Assembly: GCA_934668875.1 (NCBI GenBank)
Contig: CAKUON010000004.1
Coordinates: forward strand, 124,001-188,000
Direction: 5' to 3'
DNA: 64,000 bases
DNA from: an uncultured Collinsella sp.
GTDB taxonomy: Bacteria; Actinomycetota; Coriobacteriia; Coriobacteriales; Coriobacteriaceae
Made by a program: the position numbers and the translations under genes. Positions 7,828 through 14,685 of this stretch are shown piece by piece. The stretch's first letter is position 1, and every line of letters begins with the position of its first letter. The notes beneath the pieces are model-generated. The model did not search any database. It was not told where the DNA came from and was given only the letters and a program-made list of their open reading frames with translations.

Positions 7828-7856
7828 TTGACTCCAATAAGCTAAAGTGGTTTTAT
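7828..7856 (+). promoter_or_regulatory. Promoter of tRNA-Arg copy 1
   Basis: TTGACT at 7828 and TTTTAT at 7851 with a 17-base spacer; the tRNA begins 12 bases later. The -10 box is weaker than those of copies 2 and 3. Confidence 0.5.
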
Positions 7857-7868
7857 ATGTCTTGCGCT

Positions 7869-7945
7869 GCGGCGTTACCTCAGCTGGATAGAGGGTCTGA
7901 CTACGAATCAGAACGTCATAGGTTCGAATCCTATACGCCGCACCA
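7869..7945 (+). tRNA. tRNA-Arg (anticodon ACG), copy 1
   Basis: A 77-base tRNA with acceptor GCGGCGT/ACGCCGC, encoded CCA, T-loop TTCGAAT and anticodon stem TCTGA/TCAGA around CTACGAA, giving anticodon ACG (read as ICG after deamination). It is identical in sequence to the copies at 8301 and 8566. Confidence 0.97.
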
Positions 7946-7955
7946 ATTGAAATTG

Positions 7956-7985
7956 AAAGCCTCCGGCAACGGGGGCTTTTCTTTT
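7956..7985 (+). terminator. Terminator of tRNA-Arg copy 1
   Basis: GCCTCC and GGGGGC flank GGCAAC and are followed by TTTTCTTTT. The same hairpin recurs at 8146, 8388, 8652 and 8843. Confidence 0.8.
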
Positions 7986-8000
7986 ATGGCAACACCGCAT

Positions 8001-8222
8001 GGATTCGAACCTCGGTCGAGGCGCGGGCGTCAAGAAAACGCGGAGCGTTTTTAGCCCGCGGGCGAGCGCGCCGGCAGGCGGGCGAAGCCGGTGCGGATCC
8101 GCGAAGCGGATGCGCGGAATCCTATACGCCGCACCAATTGAAATTGAAAGCCTCCGGCAACGGGGGCTTTTCTTTTATGGCGACACCGCATGGATTCGAA
8201 CCTCGGTCGAGGCGCGAGCGTC
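8001..8222 (+). repeat. tRNA-end duplicating palindromic unit, copy B, plus truncated second unit
   Basis: An inverted T-arm (GGATTCGAACC, 8001-8011) leads into the same three-hairpin core seen at 3031. A duplicate of the tRNA-Arg 3' end, terminator and following 46 bases comes next, starting at 8117 and 191 bases from the original. The duplicated stretch 8117-8222 matches 7926-8031 at 104 of 106 bases, so it already contains the start of another unit (second inverted T-arm at 8192), which breaks off at about 8222. Confidence 0.8.
8146..8176 (+). terminator. Duplicated terminator in copy B
   Basis: Same hairpin and T tract as at 7956, following the duplicated tRNA-Arg 3' end. Confidence 0.65.
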
Positions 8223-8259
8223 TTAATCATCACTTCGTAAAATTTTTCCAAATTGTCGC

Positions 8260-8288
8260 TTGACCCATCGAGGGGTCACGTGCATAAT
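8260..8288 (+). promoter_or_regulatory. Promoter of tRNA-Arg copy 2
   Basis: TTGACC at 8260 and CATAAT at 8283, 17-base spacer; the surrounding GTGCATAATAATC is shared with copy 3. Confidence 0.75.
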
Positions 8289-8300
8289 AATCCGTGCGTT

Positions 8301-8377
8301 GCGGCGTTACCTCAGCTGGATAGAGGGTCTGACTACGAATCAGAACGTCATAGGTTCGAATCCTATACGCCGCACCA
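8301..8377 (+). tRNA. tRNA-Arg (anticodon ACG), copy 2
   Basis: Identical 77-base tRNA to copies 1 and 3, with encoded CCA. This copy is followed by a plain terminator at 8388 and carries no palindromic unit, so it shows the likely unoccupied state. Confidence 0.97.
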
Positions 8378-8387
8378 ATTGAAATTG

Positions 8388-8415
8388 AAAGCCTCCGGCA
8401 ACGGAGGCTTTTTTA
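8388..8415 (+). terminator. Terminator of tRNA-Arg copy 2
   Basis: GCCTCC/GGAGGC hairpin followed by six T. Confidence 0.85.
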
Positions 8416-8524
8416 TATGGCGATGCAGTTGAGTGACAGGCTTTGAATGCCGACCGATCCAAGCCGCCCCAAATTGTCTCAAATGAGTAAAAATCCGATT
8501 TGATAACTTTTTTCGAAAAAATGC

Positions 8525-8553
8525 TTGACCATTATTCAGTCTTTGTGCATAAT
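8525..8553 (+). promoter_or_regulatory. Promoter of tRNA-Arg copy 3
   Basis: TTGACC at 8525 and CATAAT at 8548 with a 17-base spacer. A TTTTTTCGAAAAAA palindrome lies just upstream (8507-8520). Confidence 0.75.
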
Positions 8554-8565
8554 AATCAACAAGTC

Positions 8566-8642
8566 GCGGCGTTACCTCAGCTGGATAGAGGGTCTGACTA
8601 CGAATCAGAACGTCATAGGTTCGAATCCTATACGCCGCACCA
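8566..8642 (+). tRNA. tRNA-Arg (anticodon ACG), copy 3
   Basis: Identical 77-base tRNA to copies 1 and 2, CCA encoded. It is followed by a terminator and then by palindromic unit copy C. Confidence 0.97.
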
Positions 8643-8651
8643 ATTGAAATT

Positions 8652-8681
8652 GAAAGCCTCCGGCAACGGGGGCTTTTCTTT
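8652..8681 (+). terminator. Terminator of tRNA-Arg copy 3
   Basis: Same GCCTCC/GGGGGC hairpin and T-rich tract as copy 1. Confidence 0.8.
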
Positions 8682-8697
8682 TATGGCAACACCGCAT

Positions 8698-8872
8698 GGA
8701 TTCGAACCTCGGTCGAGGCGCGGGCGTAAAGAAAACGCGGAGCGTTTTTAGCCCGCGGGCGAGGACGCCGGCAGGCGGCCGAAGCCGGTGCGGATCCGCG
8801 CAAGCGGATGCGCGGAATCCTATACGCCGCACCATTTGAGATCAAAGCCTCCGGCAACGGGGGCTTTTTTGT
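8698..8872 (+). repeat. tRNA-end duplicating palindromic unit, copy C
   Basis: An inverted T-arm (8698-8708) is followed by the three-hairpin core, in which the last hairpin has loop GCAA instead of GAA or GGA while its stem ATCCGC/GCGGAT is kept. A duplicated tRNA-Arg 3' end from 8815 (192 bases after the original at 8623) ends in a T6 terminator at 8843-8872. Stem conservation with loop change points to selection on the folded form. Confidence 0.8.
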
Positions 8873-8958
8873 TATCGACTCGTGTAAGATTCCGAGTAAG
8901 CGTCTCGGTGCACCTGGGGCGCGCCCTTTCTCTAGACGACCGATCAGGGTGATATTTC

Positions 8959-11400
8959 GTGGCAGAGCGTCCGACTTATAAGCTCAAGTTTCTCGATCCC
9001 AAGAAGCGCTTTCCGGCGATGCCCGAACAGCCCGCGGGACGCTCGTATGGCGTTGTCTGGAAACTCTTTGGCGACGATCCGCGTGAATCATGCTACGCCG
9101 TTGAATTCGTCGGTAAGAGCCATGTGTCACTTTTAGGCTACGTGAGCGTTTCGGGCGAAGTGTACAAGGTGGACCGTCCCGTTAGCGAGGCGCCGTTGCC
9201 CGATGATCCCGATATGCAACTGGTTCTTGATGAGTCCGACTTCAGCATTGGCGAGATTGCGGTAAGGGGCACCGATGGGACGATGCGTCCCCGGGCGCGG
9301 GTCATCGGCTCTCCAAAAGGCCCCATGCGCGAGCAGTCCGATCGCGAGACATGGAATTCGGCCCGCAGCCTCCCTTACGGTGAGTTCATGGCATCTATGT
9401 TCTTGCGCTACGTGATATTCGCCGATTCCGAAAATGCTATCGCGAGCACGTCAAACACCGACAGGCTCGACGAGAGCACGCACAATGTCGTCGACAAGAT
9501 TAAGCTCGTCAAGCTGCCCGAGCCGGTCGAAGTGTTTCTGGGCTTTGATTCGACGCCACTTCCCGATGCCATCGAGACGCTGCTCTACCGCATTGACCAT
9601 AAGGACAATCCGAGCGGCATCGAGCGTTATGCCGCGGCCCTGATGGGTGAAGTCAATCTGCCTCGCCTGCGCACCATAGCGGCAAAGACTGAAATGAACT
9701 TGGCCCGCATCGATCGCTCGAAGCTTTTCTATCTAAATTTCGATCGCAGCCTGTTAGATCAAGATGAGATCGACACCTTGCTTGCCATTGAGTGTCGCCT
9801 GAACCGCCTCTCCGGCATCCTTGATCGCATCGGGGCCGGATTGGCCCCCGCAGCCTCGTCGCCGAGCCTTGAGGGCTGTGCACTCTTTGACTCGTGGCAT
9901 ATCGCTAAAACGACCAACGATGTCCCCCGGTTGCTCGAAACGCTGTCGAGCGACAACCCGTGGGCCAAGCCGGGGACGGTTGCGTGCCGGCCTGGTGGCG
10001 AGTGGGACGTGCGCACCCGCTTTGCGCGAATTGTCGAGGCGCTTAACGTGGTCACACGGCTTGACTATACCTATCGAGTGAACGTTGCCGAGGGGATTAT
10101 GCTCGTCCAGTTTGGGCGCTCTGTCGTTGATGCCATGCCGCAACGTGAATACGATGCTCAGGATGACGCCTGGCGCGAGCTGGACGAGGGTGTGCGCGAG
10201 ATCTGGGCGGCGGAGCACGACGCGCGCGTAGCGCTCACGCTTGCGGCGGCTTGCTTTGCCGCGGGTGCCTGCATCACGCGCTGCTACGTGCAGATTGAGG
10301 CTCCCGACGATGAGCAGGATGTGCACATCGTCGCAACGTATTCCTTTGCCCGTGCCGAGTATCTTGCCGATTGTGTTCCCGTCGCCAAGGATCTTGAGAG
10401 CATGGATATGGACGGTATGCCTTGCAAGCGCATGCTCGAGGCATATGAGGCGACCACGCCGGATATGATTGAGCCAGCGGAGGTTCACGCTCGCCCGCGT
10501 GACGACCATCGTCCGCTGCCGCCGGCGTTGCGCGATCTGCTGCTTGCCGATACAGCTGACGAGTTGGAAGTCATGGAAGAGGACGACGACCCGTATGTGG
10601 CGCGCGTCGTTGAATTGCGCGAGCAGTCTAAAACTGACCGTGCAGGTGCATTCGAGGGCTTTTCTCGTTTGGCCGAGGAGCTGGAGGCCAAGTGTGCCGT
10701 TGCCGAGCTCTTGGCAACGGGGCCGGTCCAAACGCAGTTCTGCGACAACCAGTTGGTACGCATGGTGCTGCCGGTGATGGAGGAGGATCGCTCCGTGCGC
10801 ATTCTGCGCGCGCCCGATGCACTGTACTTTGCCCAGCACGAGATTTGCAGCTTTTACGCCGAGCAGGAAGATTTTGAGCGCGCTCTGCCCGAGGTGCGTC
10901 GCCTTTACGATTTGGCGCGCTCGTCTATGCAATCGCATTTTGCGTTGATTAACGTGCTGGCGCGTTTGGAGCGGTTTGACGAGGTTATCGAGGTGGCCCG
11001 TCACGGTTTGCGCATCGCGAGCGATCGTCCCTCGATTGGCTACCTGTTTTACCGTTTGGCATTTGCGTACTGGAACTGCGATCAGCTCGACCTGGCGCTG
11101 GCGTGCTACCGTCTCGTGCCGCGCGGCGAGGAGTCGGGCAGCAGCGCGCTGGAGGAAATGCAGGGCCTCATGAACGAGATGGGCGTCAATGAGCCTCCGA
11201 CGTTCGATGATGCGGTCGAGACCATCCGTAAGGCGGGGCTCGAGTTGCCGCCGGTGCCCGCCGTGACCAATCAGCTGGCAGATGCTGCCGTGCAACTCGT
11301 CGATAACGGCTTCTTCTTCCTGGCGCGTGGCTGTATCTTCCAAATGTGGCGCACCATGGGCAACGACGAGCTCGGCTCCCTCAACCGCTCGCTGGGGTAG
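8959..11400 (+). CDS. Large hypothetical protein with C-terminal TPR-like repeats, 813 residues
   Basis: I do not recognise a named family. There is no signal peptide or membrane span, so it is probably cytoplasmic. The first 600 residues are a mixed alpha/beta region with no catalytic motif that I can identify. From about residue 640 there are helical pairs with TPR spacing (YAEQEDFERALPEVRRLYDLA, LARLERFDEVIEVARHGLRIA, YRLAFAYWNCDQLDLALACYRL). Translation starts at GTG, with a weak upstream site CAGGGTGAT. It stands alone between the tRNA-Arg cluster and the AAA ATPase gene. TPR proteins usually scaffold partners; the partner is unknown. Confidence 0.8.
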   Translation: MAERPTYKLKFLDPKKRFPAMPEQPAGRSYGVVWKLFGDDPRESCYAVEFVGKSHVSLLGYVSVSGEVYKVDRPVSEAPLPDDPDMQLVLDESDFSIGEIAVRGTDGTMRPRARVIGSPKGPMREQSDRETWNSARSLPYGEFMASMFLRYVIFADSENAIASTSNTDRLDESTHNVVDKIKLVKLPEPVEVFLGFDSTPLPDAIETLLYRIDHKDNPSGIERYAAALMGEVNLPRLRTIAAKTEMNLARIDRSKLFYLNFDRSLLDQDEIDTLLAIECRLNRLSGILDRIGAGLAPAASSPSLEGCALFDSWHIAKTTNDVPRLLETLSSDNPWAKPGTVACRPGGEWDVRTRFARIVEALNVVTRLDYTYRVNVAEGIMLVQFGRSVVDAMPQREYDAQDDAWRELDEGVREIWAAEHDARVALTLAAACFAAGACITRCYVQIEAPDDEQDVHIVATYSFARAEYLADCVPVAKDLESMDMDGMPCKRMLEAYEATTPDMIEPAEVHARPRDDHRPLPPALRDLLLADTADELEVMEEDDDPYVARVVELREQSKTDRAGAFEGFSRLAEELEAKCAVAELLATGPVQTQFCDNQLVRMVLPVMEEDRSVRILRAPDALYFAQHEICSFYAEQEDFERALPEVRRLYDLARSSMQSHFALINVLARLERFDEVIEVARHGLRIASDRPSIGYLFYRLAFAYWNCDQLDLALACYRLVPRGEESGSSALEEMQGLMNEMGVNEPPTFDDAVETIRKAGLELPPVPAVTNQLADAAVQLVDNGFFFLARGCIFQMWRTMGNDELGSLNRSLG

Positions 11401-11490
11401 GGGCGGCATAGAGGGGCTGCGCCGTGCTATTTGTATCGGCACGGGCGAGAGGACCCGACAGGGTCGGTAAGGCATAAAGCCGCCGAGCCT

Positions 11491-11546
11491 GCTAAAACTG
11501 TTAAACTCTGCTAAAGTTGCTAAACTTTGTTAAAGTTGTTAAAACT
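11491..11546. repeat. Iteron-like array upstream of the AAA+ ATPase gene
   Basis: Six consecutive 9-10 base units of the form G(C/T)TAAA(A/G/C)(C/T)T, beginning at 11491, 11500, 11510, 11519, 11529 and 11538. Within them AACTTT-GTT-AAAGTT (11523-11537) is a perfect dyad. The helical-turn spacing fits cooperative binding of one protein, most simply the product of the gene that starts 17 bases later. Confidence 0.65.
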
Positions 11547-11562
11547 AGCAGAGGAGGGCCGA

Positions 11563-12645
11563 ATGTCTAAAGCTATTAATCCTTTTAAGCCAACGGCGGG
11601 AATGAATCCGCCTGAGCTTATCGGACGCGACGCTGTTTTGGATGACTTTGCCGAGGCTCTGGAGAACGGTCCCGGCGCCCCCGATCGGCTCATGCGTATC
11701 TCTGGTGTTCGTGGCACGGGTAAAACGGTGCTCCTTAACGCATTGGGTGATCTTGCGCGCAAAAAAGGATTCGAAGTCGTTGACGTCGCCTCAAATACCG
11801 GTTTTTGCAATAGAATTCTCGAGGCTCTGCAGCGAAATGTTCGTCTTGAATCAATGTCGATTTCTCCGTCGATTCTAGGAGTCAGCCTTGGCTCCGTGGA
11901 GGTGTCGAAGTCGGCGTCCCATCTGGGCGAGGCGATGTACGAAGCCGCGAAGCGCGGCGGCTTGCTCATTACGCTCGATGAGATTCAGGACGCCTCAACT
12001 GAGGAAATGCGAGAGCTGGGCAATGAAATGCAGCTCTTGATTCGCCAGGGGGCGAATGTCGCCTTTGCATTCGCTGGTTTGCCAACGTCGGTGGATGGCG
12101 TGGTGGTGGATGATACGTTGACGTTCCTTCAGAGGGCGAAGCATATTGAACTTACGCGGCTTTCAGATTTTGAAGTCGGCGGATCGTTTGAGGATACGAT
12201 GAGGCGTGCGGGCAAGGAACTCGACGAAGGCGTTGCTGAGCTTTTAACAAAGGCTTCGGCGGGCTATCCCTTTATGGTCCAGCTGGTCGGATATTACGCT
12301 TGGCAGGTTGCTGCGCGCAGCGGGGCAGAGAGCGTGGACGAAGAGGCAGCTCGCAAGGGTATCCAGGCGGCTCTTGATAGTTTTAATGCTATGGTGATTG
12401 CCCCTGCGTTGCGCAGGGTGTCGGAGCGGCAGTTTCAGTATCTCGCGGCGATGGCGCAATGTGAGGGCGATGAGATTGCGAACGGCGATATCGCCAAAAA
12501 GATGGGCTTGCCGGCGAACAAAGTCGGGTCGTATCGCAAGCGCCTGATCGATGCGGGACTGATTGAACCTGCAGGCTACGGCTGTGTTTCGTTCGCAATT
12601 CCGTACATGCGCGATTATCTGTTGGAAACCGTTCGAAAGGGCTAA
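11563..12645 (+). CDS. AAA+ ATPase with C-terminal winged-helix domain
   Basis: A 360-residue protein of the Orc1/Cdc6-like or AAA_16 ATPase type. It has Walker A GVRGTGKT (48-55), Walker B LLITLDEIQ (134-142) with an adjacent acidic pair, a sensor-like AFAGLP near 166-171, and from about 290 a winged-helix ending (GDIAKKMGLPANKVGSYRKRLIDAGLIEP). The layout suggests ATP-dependent DNA binding; such proteins occur in Coriobacteria and archaea without an assigned role. The ATG at 11563 follows GAGGAGGG. The G+C is lower than that of its neighbours, and iteron-like repeats lie directly upstream, which hints at a mobile or plasmid-like past. Confidence 0.82.
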   Translation: MSKAINPFKPTAGMNPPELIGRDAVLDDFAEALENGPGAPDRLMRISGVRGTGKTVLLNALGDLARKKGFEVVDVASNTGFCNRILEALQRNVRLESMSISPSILGVSLGSVEVSKSASHLGEAMYEAAKRGGLLITLDEIQDASTEEMRELGNEMQLLIRQGANVAFAFAGLPTSVDGVVVDDTLTFLQRAKHIELTRLSDFEVGGSFEDTMRRAGKELDEGVAELLTKASAGYPFMVQLVGYYAWQVAARSGAESVDEEAARKGIQAALDSFNAMVIAPALRRVSERQFQYLAAMAQCEGDEIANGDIAKKMGLPANKVGSYRKRLIDAGLIEPAGYGCVSFAIPYMRDYLLETVRKG

Positions 12646-12694
12646 TAAAGACTGGGAGCATCGGTGCCGCCGCTGGGGCAGCCCTCGTATCTTT

Positions 12695-12831
12695 GTCTCG
12701 ATTTGTAACATCTGGAGGAGATTACGGCCTGTAGATGTTACAGATTGAGACGTTATGTTTCGAGGGCCTGGTTTGTCTCGATCTGTAACATTTACGGGCC
12801 GATTTGGTCGATAACTGTTACAGATTGAGAT
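12695..12831. repeat. Two inverted pairs of a 19-base motif
   Basis: Motif GTCTCRATYTGTAACATCT occurs at 12695-12713 (+), 12733-12751 (-), 12775-12794 (+, variant end) and 12812-12831 (-, variant). Each pair can fold as a hairpin of about 17 bp with a loop of about 20 bases. There are no T tracts, so these are not plain terminators. They lie between the AAA+ ATPase gene and tRNA-Ser. Confidence 0.7.
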
Positions 12832-12881
12832 GCTTGGCTGAGGCGTTTGCTGACAAAATGGAATCGCCTCGAAATTCCCTC

Positions 12882-12910
12882 TTGCCCATCCTCGACTGTT
12901 TGGTTACTAT
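12882..12910 (+). promoter_or_regulatory. Promoter of tRNA-Ser
   Basis: TTGCCC at 12882 and TACTAT at 12905 with a 17-base spacer; the tRNA starts 14 bases further on. Confidence 0.65.
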
Positions 12911-12924
12911 AGAACGGCTGTTAC

Positions 12925-13015
12925 GGAGAGCTGACCGAGAGGCCGAAGGTGCTCGCCTGCTAAGCGAGTATGCCCCAAAAGGGCATCTGGGGTTCGAATC
13001 CCCAGCTCTCCGCCA
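12925..13015 (+). tRNA. tRNA-Ser (anticodon GCT)
   Basis: A 91-base class II tRNA with acceptor GGAGAGC/GCTCTCC, encoded CCA, long variable arm TATGCCCCAAAAGGGCATC, T-loop TTCGAAT and anticodon stem CTCGC/GCGAG around CTGCTAA, giving anticodon GCT. Confidence 0.96.
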
Positions 13016-13029
13016 GTACGAATTTGAAG

Positions 13030-13056
13030 AAGGGTCCCATTTGGGGCCCTTTTTGC
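13030..13056 (+). terminator. Terminator of tRNA-Ser
   Basis: AGGGTCCC and GGGGCCCT pair around ATTT and are followed by five T. Confidence 0.8.
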
Positions 13057-13069
13057 TATCAAGAACGTA

Positions 13070-13087
13070 AGCTGGGGATTCGAACCC
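13070..13087 (-). repeat. Inverted copy of the tRNA-Ser T-arm
   Basis: AGCTGGGGATTCGAACCC is an exact 18-base reverse complement of 12990-13007 inside tRNA-Ser (T-arm plus part of the acceptor). It sits just after the tRNA terminator, in the same place as the inverted T-arms after tRNA-Leu and tRNA-Arg, but no GC-rich core follows it. Confidence 0.7.
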
Positions 13088-13088
13088 T

Positions 13089-13123
13089 CAAAAAAAGGAG
13101 GCATCCTTTCGGACGCCTCCTTT
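13089..13123 (-). terminator. Terminator of the D,D-carboxypeptidase gene
   Basis: On the minus strand AAAGGAGGC and GCCTCCTTT pair around a short loop and are followed by a run of seven T. Confidence 0.8.
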
Positions 13124-13147
13124 CAATGGGCTTATTATTCTTGCGCC

Positions 13148-14488
13148 CTACACCTCAGGAGCCTTGGCGACGGTCTCGCTTTCTGCCGTGAGCGGGCGGT
13201 TGTCGATGCGACGGCCCAAGCGATCGAGCTTCACGAGCAGCCATTCAATGGGATTCGGCCCTGCGCCTTCCTCGTCGGCAACCAGGTCCATGACGGCGAT
13301 CTTGGTGCCGTCCTGCTTGAGCGTGACGCTACCCACCTTGTCGCCCACATGCACCGTGCCCGAAAGATCGTCGTAGCTAACCTTTTCGGTCACCTCGCCG
13401 GCAAGGGAAAACACGGTCGCTTGCGCCGTGGGATCGGCGAGTGTGGCGTCGATCGTCTTATCCGTCCAGTCGGTTTGGCCAATGCGCGCCATAAGCGGGT
13501 TGCCGTTGGCGGTCTTTTCCTGTGTGTTGGCGATTGCGACCGTCACCTTGTGGCCGTAGTACCAGTTGGCAAGGGTGGCGGTATCGGTAAAGCGCTGGTC
13601 GGTGGTGGTGGAGTTCAAAATAACAGTGTAGATCTCGTCGCCGTCGCGGTTGTAGGCGCTCGTGAAGCAGTAGCCCGCGTCGTCGGTGGTGCCGGTCTTG
13701 CCGCCAATGTTGCCATCTTGGCCCAGCAAATAGTTATGCGTGTCCATGGAATGCGAATGGTCGGTGCCGTCGGCGCCCGTGACCTCGATCCAGGAATCCT
13801 CGCTCGCTACGACCTCGCGGATCGTATCGTTTTTCATGGCCTCCTGCATCATCAGCGCTACGTCGTGTGCGGTTGAGTGCATATCGCCAGCCCACTCATC
13901 AAAGTCCAGACCATGCGGGTTTTCAAAAAGCGTACCGGTGCAGCCGAGCTTCTTAGCGCGCTCGTTCATGGCCTTCACAAAGGTTGCCTCGGCGTCTCTG
14001 GTCTTAGGCTCGATCTTCTTGCCCACATATTCGGCGAGCACGACGGCGGCGTCGTTGCCCGAGGGAATCATCAGGCCGCGCAGTGCCTGCTCCACGGTAA
14101 GCTCGTCGCCTTCGAGCAAGCCGGCGGTCGAATTACCCACGGTGGCTGCGGTGTTGCTTACCGTGACCTTCTCGTCCATCTTGCAATTCTCGACGGTTAG
14201 GATTGCGGTCATGACCTTGGTGATCGAGGCGATTTTGACCTGCTCATCGGCGCCGCGCCCGTAGTAGACGGTGCCGTCTTTGCCCATGATGAGCGCATTG
14301 GTCGCATCGATATCGGGCAGATTTTCGGCCGTGATGCCGCGCGCATCGGCGGTTTTGCCGCAGACATTGTCGGTCGTGAGCACTTGGGCGCCGGCGACGG
14401 TGGGCACGCCAGCGGCAAGGGCGATAGCGCAGACAAAGCCGGCGGCAAGCTGGGCTGAGCGCTTTGCAAAAGAGGTGAGGGACTTCAC
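13148..14488 (-). CDS. dacA: D-alanyl-D-alanine carboxypeptidase, S11 family (PBP5-like)
   Basis: Trims the terminal D-Ala from peptidoglycan pentapeptides outside the membrane. It has a signal peptide (basic start, then AAGFVCAIALAAGVPTVAGA), SxxK as SITK with the catalytic Ser, SxN as SGN and KTG as KTGTT, then a C-terminal beta domain (PBP5_C-like) and a tail past residue 410. I chose the GTG at 14488 because it puts the signal peptide at the N-terminus and because a TATACT -10 box lies at 14533-14528. Starts up to 37 codons further upstream are possible. It is divergent from a VanRS-like two-component pair, which may control it. Confidence 0.9.
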   Translation of the reverse strand: MKSLTSFAKRSAQLAAGFVCAIALAAGVPTVAGAQVLTTDNVCGKTADARGITAENLPDIDATNALIMGKDGTVYYGRGADEQVKIASITKVMTAILTVENCKMDEKVTVSNTAATVGNSTAGLLEGDELTVEQALRGLMIPSGNDAAVVLAEYVGKKIEPKTRDAEATFVKAMNERAKKLGCTGTLFENPHGLDFDEWAGDMHSTAHDVALMMQEAMKNDTIREVVASEDSWIEVTGADGTDHSHSMDTHNYLLGQDGNIGGKTGTTDDAGYCFTSAYNRDGDEIYTVILNSTTTDQRFTDTATLANWYYGHKVTVAIANTQEKTANGNPLMARIGQTDWTDKTIDATLADPTAQATVFSLAGEVTEKVSYDDLSGTVHVGDKVGSVTLKQDGTKIAVMDLVADEEGAGPNPIEWLLVKLDRLGRRIDNRPLTAESETVAKAPEV

Positions 14489-14527
14489 AGATTTCGCTTT
14501 CGACGGGATGGTCTCTTCTGGAACTAG

Positions 14528-14533
14528 AGTATA
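14528..14533 (-). promoter_or_regulatory. Candidate -10 box of dacA
   Basis: TATACT on the minus strand, about 40 bases before the GTG start; no convincing -35 box was found at 16-18 bases. Confidence 0.4.
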
Positions 14534-14685
14534 TCGTTTGCCGGTGTCGGCGATCATCGCGTGCGTGCGTGGCCCACATCCGCGCCCGAACGGGCACAAG
14601 GGCGCTTAAGGCCGACTTAATCACCCACGCTTGTTGTGTGTGGCATGCGCCCCCTCGGGCATAATGGAGTGCGAAAGGAGCACGC

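Noticed and set aside
7824..8835. Several open frames through the tRNA-Arg cluster on both strands
   Set aside because: They translate tRNA genes, terminators and the repeated core; no ribosome binding sites and no protein-like composition.
9754..11475. 573-residue minus-strand frame opposite the TPR protein
   Set aside because: A GC-rich antisense shadow; no start signal, and arginine/histidine-rich composition typical of false frames.
12695..12831. Possible CRISPR array
   Set aside because: Copies alternate in orientation and spacers are unequal; no cas genes nearby.
12804..13070. 88-residue frame over tRNA-Ser
   Set aside because: Covers the tRNA and its terminator; not a gene.
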